The translations under genes and the position numbers were made by a program. From contig CAWBKD010000030.1 in NCBI GenBank assembly GCA_963789225.1, forward strand, positions 186,001 through 250,000: a DNA stretch of 64,000 nucleotides, written 5' to 3'. This stretch comes from Palsa-504 sp963789225 (lineage in GTDB: Bacteria; Actinomycetota; Actinomycetes; Streptosporangiales; Streptosporangiaceae). This document shows, one piece after another, positions 38,851 through 46,177 of this stretch (positions are counted from its first letter, which is position 1; each line of letters begins with the position of its first letter). The notes below the pieces were generated by a model. That model did no database searches. It saw only the letters and a program-made list of their open reading frames with translations, and was not told where the DNA came from.

Positions 38851-40371
38851 TCAGGCAGGCGATGTTTCATATGCGGTACCGAATACCTGCTGGTAGAGGT
38901 CCTGGCCGTAGCTGGTAGGCAACGGCTCGCCCTCGAGCAGCCGGAAGGTGCGTCGGCCGTCGGGCTGACGCTCGGCGCGGAGGAACAGCGCCGTCCCGGT
39001 GTTTTCCGCGTGGCAGCGCTCCGCCAGGTCATACAGGTGGGTGACGAAGGCGATCTTGATGCCTGCCTCGGTCAGCGCGCGGATGACCTGGCGGGCGATC
39101 TCGGAGCCTTCCCGCTCGTTGGTGGAGGCGAACGACTCGTTGCACAGCAGCAGGCTCCCCGCCGTGATCTGATCGGCGATGCCGCTCATCCTGGCGAGCT
39201 CCTCCTCCAGCTTTCCCTTCTCCATCGTGGCGTCTTCTTCGCGCTTGTAGTGCGTGTACAGCCCGGTACAGGTGGTGGCAGTGAACTCCTCGCCGGCTAC
39301 GAACATCCCGGCCTGCATCATCAGCTGAGCCAGGCCGAGGCCGCGCAGGAACGTGGACTTTCCGCCCTGGTTCGCGCCGGTGATCACGATCAGCTCCCTG
39401 CCGTCCGCGTCCAGGTCGTTGCCGACGGCTCGGGTGCCGAGGGTCAGGGCCAGGCAGGGGTCGTACAGTCCCCGGGCATGAAGCACCTGCCCGGTGCCTG
39501 CCGGGACCGGGCTGGCCGGAACGGGGAAGCAGACAGGGGCGCCGGCCTCGGTCATCCGCTCCCGCAGGTTCAGGCAGCCGATGTAGAAGCCCAGTTCCGC
39601 GCATAGCATCTGGAAGAAGCTCCGGATGTGGTCAACGGATTGCGCCAGCGCGTTCGCGGTGTCGTTGAGTCCCAGGCTTTCCAGGTCGGCCAGCGCCCTG
39701 AGCCCGTTCTCGTCCTGGGGCGGGACGACGAAGCTGTAGCCTGACCTGTTCTTGCCGGTGATGCGGCCGCGCCAGCCCTGCTCGGGCTGCCGCCGCAGCA
39801 CATGGCCGACTCCCTTGCTGCCCTGGCCCAGCTTCGCGCTGATCAGCATGCCGCTGCGGAAAGCCAGCTCGCTGAGGTGAGCCTGCATCTCGGCGAAGTA
39901 GTCGTCGTCGAGCTCGGCGGCGAGCATGGAGAAGAACCGTGTGAAACCCTCGGAGCGGAAACCGGCGGCGTGGGCGTCGGCGACGTCTTTCAGCCGCCGC
40001 AGCTCGCCGACGAACAGCTCCATCGCCTCCCTGGCTCGGCGCAGGATGCTATCTGGCGAATTGTGGACAAAGAGCCAGCCGAAGAGCTTCTTCTCCCCGG
40101 TGACGGCCGCCACGCCGATCTGGTACAAGTCGCGGACCACGCCGGGCCGGGCGATGCAGTCGGCCAGGATGTGCTGCCGGTAAACGATCTCCGCCGGGCT
40201 GGCCAGGCACGAGTGAATGCCGCACCTGGCCACGGCGTACAAGAACTGATCACCCCCCGCCATGGCCTGCAGTAGCACGTCCAGCTCCAGGTCCTTCGCC
40301 AGGTCTGCCTCGTGAGGTGGCAGGTGACGCAAGTCCACATTCCGGTCCGGGTGCATCAGGAAGGCCCTCAT
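38851..40371 (-). CDS. MutS-family ATPase, subunit B (paralogue pair 1)
   Basis: The 506-residue product has the MutS core/clamp helices and a C-terminal ABC-type ATPase: Walker A VITGANQGGKSTFLRGLG, signature region EEELARMSGIADQI, and LLLCNESFASTNEREGSEIA. The Walker B acidic pair is NE instead of DE. The mismatch-recognition domain I and connector are absent. It overlaps the A gene by ATGA, so the two are likely made together and may form a heterodimer. MutS-like genes are among those reported behind fluoride riboswitches; the exact function is unknown. Confidence 0.85.
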   Translation of the reverse strand: MRAFLMHPDRNVDLRHLPPHEADLAKDLELDVLLQAMAGGDQFLYAVARCGIHSCLASPAEIVYRQHILADCIARPGVVRDLYQIGVAAVTGEKKLFGWLFVHNSPDSILRRAREAMELFVGELRRLKDVADAHAAGFRSEGFTRFFSMLAAELDDDYFAEMQAHLSELAFRSGMLISAKLGQGSKGVGHVLRRQPEQGWRGRITGKNRSGYSFVVPPQDENGLRALADLESLGLNDTANALAQSVDHIRSFFQMLCAELGFYIGCLNLRERMTEAGAPVCFPVPASPVPAGTGQVLHARGLYDPCLALTLGTRAVGNDLDADGRELIVITGANQGGKSTFLRGLGLAQLMMQAGMFVAGEEFTATTCTGLYTHYKREEDATMEKGKLEEELARMSGIADQITAGSLLLCNESFASTNEREGSEIARQVIRALTEAGIKIAFVTHLYDLAERCHAENTGTALFLRAERQPDGRRTFRLLEGEPLPTSYGQDLYQQVFGTAYETSPA

Positions 40372-41942
40372 GACCCCAGGCGCTCCTTAAGCTGCTGGTA
40401 GGTGAGGCCGTATTTGCCCGCGATCGCGGCGGCGTAGGCCAGGCCGTCGGCGGGCTGCCGGACCACCTGGTAGGTCCGCTCCGCCGGGTTGTCCGGCACC
40501 ACTGTGCCCACCATGCTGACGCACCCCGCGTTCAGCGACGCCAGCTCGTCGACGAACGTGACATAGACGCCCAGCAGGCCCAGGCGGGTCATCCGGTCCA
40601 GTACCCGCTCGCCGGTACTCGCGGCATCCTGCAGTGTGGTGGAGGCGAAGCTCTCGTTCATGACCACCACGCTGTCCCCGGTCGCCCGCTCCAGGACGCT
40701 GCGGATCCGGATGAGCTCGTCCTCGAACTTGCCGCGCAGCGTCGCCAGATCCTCTTCTGTCTCGAAATGCGTGAAGACCTGATCAGGCAGGAACAGCCGC
40801 GCCTGCCGCGCTGGAACCGGGTACCCCAGGGCAGCTAGGTAGTGCAGTTGGCCAAACATCCGCGCAAACGTCGTCTTGCCGCCCTGGTTCGGCCCGGTCA
40901 CCACGAAGATGCGCTCGGGACCGGTGAGGTAGAAGTCATTGCGCACTACAACGCTGGCCTCGGGCACGAGCTTGCCGGCCAGGGCCAGATCGAACGCGGC
41001 GGTGGCGCTGACCTCCTTCGAGGCGGTGGACACGGCCGGGTAGCAGAAATCCAGGCCCGCCACCTTCATGGGCGCAGTGAATTTCAGGTAGGCGACGTAG
41101 AACTGGATTTCACGATCGAACAGCCGGATAGTCTCGTCGAGATAGCCGGCGTGCCGCGCGCAGAAATCATCCAGCGCGCCGAATTCGTCTGGGTACAGCC
41201 GGGCGACGAGCCCCAGGATGCGTTCCTCCAGGTGGTTCATGTCCACCAGGCTGCGAAACGCTACCCGGTAGTCCTTGACTGCCCCGCGGGCGAATTTCGC
41301 GAACGTCTGCACCACCTCGGCGCTGTAATCCGCTTCGGCGTTGAACCTGGTGACCCTGACCCGGCCGCCCTTCACGTTGACGCAGTACCGGACCGTGGCC
41401 AGCGCGCTGGCGACCCTCCTGATCTCGGCGACCAGATCGGTGAACCTGCGCGACCTCGTATACGCAACTAGGTAATCCCGGAACGCGATAAAACCCCGTG
41501 AATGAAGCTCGGTCGCGGCGAGCGCGTCCGCCAGCGTGCTGGTGGCATCGCAGTAGATGCTGGCCGCGTCGAGGAACCAATGTTCCTTCTGGTACCTGAA
41601 GCGAAGCTTGCCCGCCTGGGCCAGGTGCCTGCGCATCTCGCGCATCTGCTCCGCGAAACCTGCTACGGCGGCGGATACGGCATCGTGCTCCAGGTCGCGC
41701 AGGACGTCGTGCCGGTATGCCACCGCCCGCTCGCTATGCAGCGGGATACCGAAGAAGGGGGCCAGGTCATATTCGTCCAGGCCCGCCGTCACGGCGGTGA
41801 AGACCTGGTCGAGGTTCAGGTCGGTGAAAAACGAGGTCTCGGCCTGTTCGACAGCATCCGCCGACCGTTCGAACAAGATGCTGGTGAACCGCACGGGGGA
41901 ACTCACCCAGGCCTCCACGGGCTCGTATCCAGCAGAAGCCAT
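40368..41942 (-). CDS. MutS-family ATPase, subunit A (paralogue pair 1)
   Basis: The product of up to 524 residues has Walker A VVTGPNQGGKTTFARMFG, signature KFEDELIRIRSVLER and a Walker B-like VVVMNESFASTTLQDA with NE. It lacks MutS domain I. The ATG at 41942 lies inside the aptamer core of the riboswitch and has no Shine-Dalgarno. GTG 41906 has GGAGG five nt upstream and retains the region shared with the paralogue at 48826, so it is the more likely start. It overlaps subunit B by ATGA. Confidence 0.83.
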   Translation of the reverse strand: MASAGYEPVEAWVSSPVRFTSILFERSADAVEQAETSFFTDLNLDQVFTAVTAGLDEYDLAPFFGIPLHSERAVAYRHDVLRDLEHDAVSAAVAGFAEQMREMRRHLAQAGKLRFRYQKEHWFLDAASIYCDATSTLADALAATELHSRGFIAFRDYLVAYTRSRRFTDLVAEIRRVASALATVRYCVNVKGGRVRVTRFNAEADYSAEVVQTFAKFARGAVKDYRVAFRSLVDMNHLEERILGLVARLYPDEFGALDDFCARHAGYLDETIRLFDREIQFYVAYLKFTAPMKVAGLDFCYPAVSTASKEVSATAAFDLALAGKLVPEASVVVRNDFYLTGPERIFVVTGPNQGGKTTFARMFGQLHYLAALGYPVPARQARLFLPDQVFTHFETEEDLATLRGKFEDELIRIRSVLERATGDSVVVMNESFASTTLQDAASTGERVLDRMTRLGLLGVYVTFVDELASLNAGCVSMVGTVVPDNPAERTYQVVRQPADGLAYAAAIAGKYGLTYQQLKERLGS

Positions 41943-41980
41943 CAGCCAAGGCGGCAGTTCAGGCGAGCTTCATCGCCTTC
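41929..41980 (-). promoter_or_regulatory. Fluoride riboswitch 2 (MutS-like pair 1 and ppa)
   Basis: The minus strand reads GGCGATGAAGCTCGCC, then TGAACTGCCGCCTTGGC and the core CTGATGGCTTCTGCTGG. Loop GAAGC pairs perfectly with GCTTC, A6-U38 is A-U, and A40 and U48 are kept. GGCTTC can also pair with GAGGCC at the GTG 41906 Shine-Dalgarno, so binding of fluoride should free the start. A -10-like TAAACT (minus strand, 41985-41990) would place transcription start near the first aptamer base. Confidence 0.93.
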
Positions 41981-42035
41981 ACAGAGTTTACCGCACCAAG
42001 GCCCGAGACCGCGGGTCCTGGCTGGTAGCGTTGAG

Positions 42036-42096
42036 GCGGCGGAGGGCCCCGCCGTCAACCGCACTTGAGCCAACGGTCCCTGTCAGGCGACAGGGA
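42036..42096 (+). promoter_or_regulatory. Fluoride riboswitch 3 with Shine-Dalgarno hairpin
   Basis: P1 is GGCGG/CCGCC with loop AGGGCC (42038-42053), and the 3' core is GCCAACGGTCCCTG, so position 6-38 is G-C. Four of the five pseudoknot pairs form; C11-U44 is a mismatch. The core's TCCCTGTC also forms an 8-bp hairpin with GACAGGGA (42077-42096), which contains the Shine-Dalgarno of the ORF at 42108. The two folds are mutually exclusive. TAGCGT at 42026-42031 may be the -10 box. Confidence 0.85.
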
Positions 42097-42107
42097 GGTA
42101 CCGACGC

Positions 42108-42221
42108 ATGAAGCAGATCCCGTGCCTACGAGCAGGACAAGATCGGCACAGGTGGTGTCAAGGCCGCCAGCTCGCCGTGGGCCGCGTACAGCAATTTCGC
42201 CCTGCGAGGCTCGACAGGTGA
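42108..42221 (+). CDS. Short leader ORF after riboswitch 3
   Basis: ATG 42108 follows GGGAGG and opens a 37-residue peptide beginning MKQIPCLRAGQDRHRW. Its TGA stop overlaps the GTG start of the next frame (GTGA). It may be a translated leader coupling the riboswitch to the downstream gene, or the region may be a remnant of a lost coding sequence. A second frame in the same stretch (YEQDKIGTGGVKAASSPWAA) is open but has no start. Confidence 0.4.
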   Translation: MKQIPCLRAGQDRHRWCQGRQLAVGRVQQFRPARLDR

Positions 42222-42499
42222 CGCGGCAGTATCTGGTCGGCCAGTTGTCGGTACTGCTGGAACGGCTGCAAGGTGCGGCGACGGAGGTGGCCTCCGGCGA
42301 GGTGCAAGCTCTGCGCCGTCAAGTGGAGACCAGGCCTGCCACCGGCCTGGCAGCAACAATGACTAGTGCGCTAGCACTGGCAGACCGCCTGTGCTGGGAC
42401 TCGCTGTCGTGCGGCGACATAATCGCATTCACGCGCCAGGCGGACATCTCTGAAGACCTGCGCCTCTTCGGCGTCTGCGCCGGGCTGCTGGGCGACTAG
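42218..42499 (+). CDS. Small protein of unknown function behind riboswitch 3
   Basis: GTG 42218 overlaps the leader ORF stop. The 93-residue product is helical (VTRQYLVGQLSVLLERLQGA, then ALADRLCWDSLSCGDIIAFT, DLRLFGVCAGLLGD) with three cysteines. No family is recognised. If real, it is a fluoride-induced small protein. It ends where the duplicated hyfC fragment begins. Confidence 0.45.
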   Translation: MTRQYLVGQLSVLLERLQGAATEVASGEVQALRRQVETRPATGLAATMTSALALADRLCWDSLSCGDIIAFTRQADISEDLRLFGVCAGLLGD

Positions 42500-42770
42500 C
42501 GGCAGCACCACCATGTAGGGGAGGAGGCGGCGGCGTGGTTCATCAGGTAAGGGTGTTGGTCCGACGCTGATACCGCGCCGACGGTGAAGAACACCAGGAT
42601 CAGCGCAGGCTCGGCCATGCTGCCGATCCAACTGGCCCCAGCCCGCCGTACGGGCTGGCGGTGTCCAGCCTGGCCAGCGAGATCACGAAGCTGGCCAACG
42701 TGAGCATGAACGCGCCGCCGAGCAGGTCAGCCAGGAATGCCAACGGCAGCGGCTCGTTGGTGATCACCAC
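42499..42770 (-). pseudogene. Truncated duplicate of the HyfC-like gene
   Basis: The segment is closely similar to 37323-37600 inside the HyfC-like gene and keeps the order of coding motifs (VITNEPLPLAFLADLLGGAF, ALILVFFTVGAVSASD, YLMNHA). It contains small insertions and deletions that break the frame near 42610 and 42560. It lacks both ends of the gene and the riboswitch that precedes the intact copy. From 42771 to 42930 no feature is seen. Confidence 0.85.
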
Positions 42771-42932
42771 ACAAGGCCGGGCCGCCGACGCCAAACGCCG
42801 TTCCACAGATGGTCCCGACGTGCCACGGGTTCGTCTCATGGGTGCTGGCTGACCCGGCTGGACAGCGTAGCTCTGGTCAGCGAGCATCGCACGAGAACGG
42901 CCGGGCCGGGGAAGGCCGACGCATCAGGCCTG

Positions 42933-42959
42933 TTAGACCCGCGACCACGTTGATATAGT
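42933..42959 (+). promoter_or_regulatory. Candidate promoter before riboswitch 4
   Basis: TTAGAC (42933-42938) and TATAGT (42954-42959) lie 15 nt apart on the plus strand, about 12 nt before the aptamer. The -10 fits TANNNT well; the -35 is weak and its spacing short. Confidence 0.4.
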
Positions 42960-42970
42960 ACCGTCCGTTA

Positions 42971-43060
42971 GACGCGATGAGGCTCGCGTAATTCCAGTCC
43001 CGGGCATGAACGGGCACGGATGATGGCCTCTATCTCAAGTGTCGAGATGAGAGGTCCGTG
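42971..43060 (+). promoter_or_regulatory. Fluoride riboswitch 4, now separated from the PP2C gene by an IS element
   Basis: P1/loop is CGCGATGAGGCTCGCG (42973-42988). An inner stem around CCCGGGCATGAACGGG follows, and the core is ATGATGGCCTCTATCTC up to 43036. All five pseudoknot pairs, A6-U38, A40 and U48 are present. Downstream, GGCCTCTATCTC can instead pair with GAGATGAGAGGTCC (43045-43058), giving a long competing hairpin. From 43061 to 43221 only short unrecognised frames occur, including MLPGHFRVHRGFRMAYAVAE; then the IS begins. Confidence 0.92.
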
Positions 43061-43222
43061 TCGCGTGCGGGTACAGGCTGCCATTCCGCGTGGATGGCGC
43101 GTTGAGCATTCATGCTGCCAGGTCACTTCCGGGTGCATCGCGGATTTCGTATGGCCTATGCCGTCGCCGAAATCAGCCGCCGCGATCTCCTTTTCGGCAG
43201 AGCCAAGTACGGCGAATAGTCA

Positions 43223-44107
43223 ATGAGGGTTATTCAGGAGGCAGCAACGTTATGTGAAGTTTATCCTACCCTGTGGCGTGGTGTCATAAAGAGATGGCCT
43301 GCTCGCGAAAGGATTGAGTTACCATACTTAATCCGTAGAACAGGCCATCGCGTGTATCATACCACCGGGTTCGATCACGAAGAAATCGTCGACCTCTGCA
43401 TCCGAATCAATTCCGTGGAGCGCGGCGCAGCATCCCCGAATTGGCCGCCATGCCTCGGGCTTTTCAAGTCGGTAGTGGCCGCGCTGACCTACATGCGGCA
43501 TAACCGTACCCAGGCGGAAATCGGCGAGTCGCTCGGCGTATCCCAGCCGACTGTCAGCCGTGCCGTATCTACCATAACTCCGCTCATCCCGGAAGCGACG
43601 CGCGAATTTGTGCCGACCGCTGATGACCTTGACCCGGATGCCCAGTACATCTTGGACGGTACACTGCTCCGGTGCTGGTCATGGGATGGGCACAAGGAGC
43701 TGTACTCGGGAAAGCACAAGACCACCGGGATGAACGTCCAGGTCGCCTGCACCATTTACGGAAGGCTCGCCTGGATCTCCGACCCGGTCAACGGGAGCCG
43801 TCACGACAACTACTGCCAGGAAGAATCCGGCGTACTGCTGACGATGAACCCGGAGAACTGGATCGGCGACAAAGGATACATCGGGAACAACATGATCACC
43901 CCCTTCAGGAAGCCTGCGGGCGGCGAGCTACTCGTCTGGCAGAAGGAATACAACTCCGAGGTCAACAAGATACGCTGGATGATCGAGCAGGTGATTTCGC
44001 ACTTCAAAAACTGGACCATCGTTCACACCGACTACCGGCGCCCGCTCAAAACGTTTGAAACGACCATCTCAGCTGTCGTCGGCCTACACTTCTATCGGAC
44101 GGCCTGA
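43223..44107 (+). CDS. IS5-type DDE transposase
   Basis: The 294-residue product has an N-terminal HTH (GESLGVSQPTVSRAVSTI) and the DDE residues in YILDGTLLRC, WISDPVNGSRHDN and IRWMIEQVISHFKNW. The first ATG is formed by the last two bases of the AAT target duplication plus the first base of the element, so at other sites the start codon would differ. The last sense codons and the stop lie at the right inverted repeat. Confidence 0.88.
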   Translation: MRVIQEAATLCEVYPTLWRGVIKRWPARERIELPYLIRRTGHRVYHTTGFDHEEIVDLCIRINSVERGAASPNWPPCLGLFKSVVAALTYMRHNRTQAEIGESLGVSQPTVSRAVSTITPLIPEATREFVPTADDLDPDAQYILDGTLLRCWSWDGHKELYSGKHKTTGMNVQVACTIYGRLAWISDPVNGSRHDNYCQEESGVLLTMNPENWIGDKGYIGNNMITPFRKPAGGELLVWQKEYNSEVNKIRWMIEQVISHFKNWTIVHTDYRRPLKTFETTISAVVGLHFYRTA

Positions 44108-44116
44108 ATAACCCTC
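43225..44116 (+). mobile_element. Complete IS5-superfamily insertion sequence (892 bp)
   Basis: The ends are perfect 14-bp inverted repeats, GAGGGTTATTCAGG and CCTGAATAACCCTC. Both flanks carry the 3-bp duplication AAT (43222-43224 and 44117-44119). A single DDE transposase fills the element. Small size, 3-bp ANT-type duplication and end sequence suggest the ISL2-like subgroup, though I cannot check. The intact structure implies recent insertion between riboswitch 4 and the phosphatase gene. Confidence 0.9.
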
Positions 44117-44153
44117 AATCTTTCTATGACCTGCATTGGCTCGAACTGCGCAG

Positions 44154-45701
44154 ATGACACTTGTACTCCGCTACGCGGTACGCTCCGACGTCGGCCTCCT
44201 CCGGGAAGGGAACGAGGACTCGGCGTACGCGGGGCCGCGCCTGCTCGCGGTGGCCGACGGGATGGGCGGCCACGCGGCCGGCGAGGTGGCCAGCGCGCTG
44301 ACCATCGCCTCCATGGCGGAACTCGACTCCGGGCAGCCGTCCGGCGACATGCTGACCGCGCTCGCCTCGGCCGTGGCCGCCGCCAACGCCCGCCTGCAGG
44401 AGAAGATCATCGCGAATCCTGCCGTCGAGGGCATGGGGACCACGCTGACCGCGCTGCTGTGGTCCGACGGTCACGCGGGCGTGTGCCACATCGGGGATTC
44501 GCGGGGTTACCTGCTGCGGCAGGGCGAGCTCTACCAGATCACCCACGACCACACGCTGGTCCAGTCGCTGGTGGACGAGGGCCGGATCAGCGCCGATGAC
44601 GTCTCCACGCACCCGCAGCGCTCGCTGCTGCTGCGGGCGCTGGACGGCCGGTCGGCAGCCGAGCCCGATCTGTCCGTGCACGACGCGATGCCCGGCGACC
44701 GTTACCTGCTCTGCTCGGACGGCCTGTCCGGGGTGGTGAGCGACGAGACCTTGCGCGGCACGCTCGAGTCGGTGGCCGATCCCGAGGCCGCGACCCGCGA
44801 GCTGATCGACCTCGCCAACGCCGGCGGCGGACCGGACAACATCACCTGCATCGTGGCGGACGTGGTGGACACGGCCACCACGCGGCTGCCCCTGCCGAGC
44901 GCTCCGATACTGGCCGGGGCCGCAGCGAGCCTGCAGCCGGGCGACGGCAGGGCCGACGGCAACGACCCGTTCGAGACGGCCAGGTTCGATGACGACCACG
45001 CGGGTCTAGCGCGGGCCGGGACGCAGATCATCATGGCCGGTGACGGCCTGGATCTGGACGCAGGGCTGTCCGGAATCTACCTGGCACCCGCAACCGATAA
45101 CGGCATGGCCCCGCCGCCCGGCCGGGCCCGGCGCAGCCACCGTGTCCGGCCGGGACGCTCGCGGCCGGGGCGTCGGCGCTGGCCGATCGTGACCGCCGCG
45201 CTGGTAGTGCTCGTGGCGGTCGTGGTGGCTGGCGGCTACCTGGTCGTGCAATCGACCCAGAGGCAGTACTACCTCGCAGATAGCAACGGCCAGGTCGTCA
45301 TCTACCGCGGCATCCCCAGCCCGGCCAAGGTCTTGTGGATCTCGCTGTCTCACGTATACCAGCCGACCGGGATACCGCTGGCCCAGGTACCCGCGAACTA
45401 CCGGCAGATGGCCACGTCGGCCTACACCATGGGTAATCTGTCCCATGTCCAGCAGGCCGTGGCCACCATCCGCACGGCCGTAAACCAGTGTCAGAGCCAG
45501 TACCGCGCGCTGGCTGCCTGGGTTGCCAGGGACGACACGTACATGGCCGAGATGGCCCAGGCCCACAAGTCGAAAAAGCCGACCGCGGGCATCCCCAAGC
45601 CCGGCCCGCAGCCGCCAGCCCCCGGTCCCACGTGCCAGCCCCCACAGGCGTTCGGCATCGCGCCCACCGCCCTGTCCCCGATCTCCGCTGGGCGCTCATG
45701 A
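44154..45701 (+). CDS. PP2C/PPM-type Ser/Thr phosphatase with membrane segment
   Basis: The 515-residue product has the PPM motifs VRSDVGLLREGNEDSAYAG, VADGMGGHAAGEVAS, GTTLTAL, HIGDSRGYLLRQ, LLCSDGLSGVV and GGPDNITCIVADV. After a linker there is one membrane segment near residue 345 (WPIVTAALVVLVAVVVAGGY) and an extracellular tail. This is the PstP/PrpC architecture. ATG 44154 was preferred over TTG 44136. PPM enzymes use Mg/Mn and are fluoride-sensitive. The 5' side is interrupted by an IS 35 nt upstream, behind an orphaned fluoride riboswitch. Confidence 0.85.
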   Translation: MTLVLRYAVRSDVGLLREGNEDSAYAGPRLLAVADGMGGHAAGEVASALTIASMAELDSGQPSGDMLTALASAVAAANARLQEKIIANPAVEGMGTTLTALLWSDGHAGVCHIGDSRGYLLRQGELYQITHDHTLVQSLVDEGRISADDVSTHPQRSLLLRALDGRSAAEPDLSVHDAMPGDRYLLCSDGLSGVVSDETLRGTLESVADPEAATRELIDLANAGGGPDNITCIVADVVDTATTRLPLPSAPILAGAAASLQPGDGRADGNDPFETARFDDDHAGLARAGTQIIMAGDGLDLDAGLSGIYLAPATDNGMAPPPGRARRSHRVRPGRSRPGRRRWPIVTAALVVLVAVVVAGGYLVVQSTQRQYYLADSNGQVVIYRGIPSPAKVLWISLSHVYQPTGIPLAQVPANYRQMATSAYTMGNLSHVQQAVATIRTAVNQCQSQYRALAAWVARDDTYMAEMAQAHKSKKPTAGIPKPGPQPPAPGPTCQPPQAFGIAPTALSPISAGRS

Positions 45702-45704
45702 TGA

Positions 45705-45997
45705 CTAGTGGTCGTCTTGGTCCTGTTGCTGGCGTTTCCTGATCCCACGGGCCAGCCGGTCGAAGTGTATGAAGACCCGGTCCGGCAGGAATAGGCTCGC
45801 TTCGCGACCCAGGACCGGGTAATTCTTGGCGAGCTTCGCGAAGGTCTGCTGCACCTCCGCGTGGTAGCCGACCTCGCCTTCGTACCGGGTCACCTCGACC
45901 TGGTTGCCCCTGATGTTGACGCAATAACGGGCCTCACCCAGGAGCCTCGTCACCCTGGCTGTGTCGGCGAGCGGGCCGGTAAATGCCGCCGGCCCCG
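45705..45997 (-). pseudogene. Remnant of a MutS-like subunit A gene with internal deletion
   Basis: The minus-strand frame reads YCVNIRGNQVEVTRYEGEVG and then jumps to YPVLGREASLFLPDRVFIHF. In the intact paralogue at 40368-41942 the corresponding segments are about 200 residues apart. The Walker A and all of the core between them are deleted, and neither end of the gene is present. It abuts the riboswitch of the divergent MFS gene. Confidence 0.85.
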
Positions 45998-46038
45998 TCT
46001 TGGCGGCCGGGCACACGCCAGTGCCACAATGGACCGGA

Positions 46039-46114
46039 ATGGGTGATGGGGCTCACCCTGGAATCGCGACCCGCGAGCGGTCCGCTGACGGTCCCTGGCT
46101 GACCGAGCCAGGGA
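46039..46114 (+). promoter_or_regulatory. Fluoride riboswitch 5 with Shine-Dalgarno hairpin (MFS gene)
   Basis: P1/loop is GGGTGATGGGGCTCACCC (46041-46058) and the core is CGCTGACGGTCCCTGG (to 46098). Loop GGGGC pairs with GTCCC with one G-U, A6-U38 is A-U, and A40 and U48 are kept. The core's TCCCTGGCT also makes a perfect 9-bp hairpin with AGCCAGGGA (46106-46114), which includes part of the GGGAGG Shine-Dalgarno. TTGGCG and CACAAT upstream are a weak promoter candidate. Confidence 0.93.
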
Positions 46115-46120
46115 GGTTCC

Positions 46121-46177
46121 ATGCCGCAAAGCCTGCCGCGTATCAAGGCAGATTTCATGGCCTGGTCGCTATGGTGA
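46121..46177 (+). CDS. Short leader ORF overlapping the MFS start
   Basis: ATG 46121 follows GGGAGGTTCC, the site controlled by riboswitch 5, and encodes an 18-residue peptide, MPQSLPRIKADFMAWSLW. Its stop at 46175-46177 overlaps the MFS gene ATG at 46171, which has no Shine-Dalgarno of its own. The arrangement fits translational coupling, so the riboswitch would act on the leader and the leader on the transporter. Confidence 0.55.
   Translation: MPQSLPRIKADFMAWSLW

Noticed and set aside
45961..46170. An N-terminal extension of the MFS protein starting before 46121.
   Set aside because: It would translate the riboswitch itself and lacks membrane or family character; ATG 46171 matches the family start.
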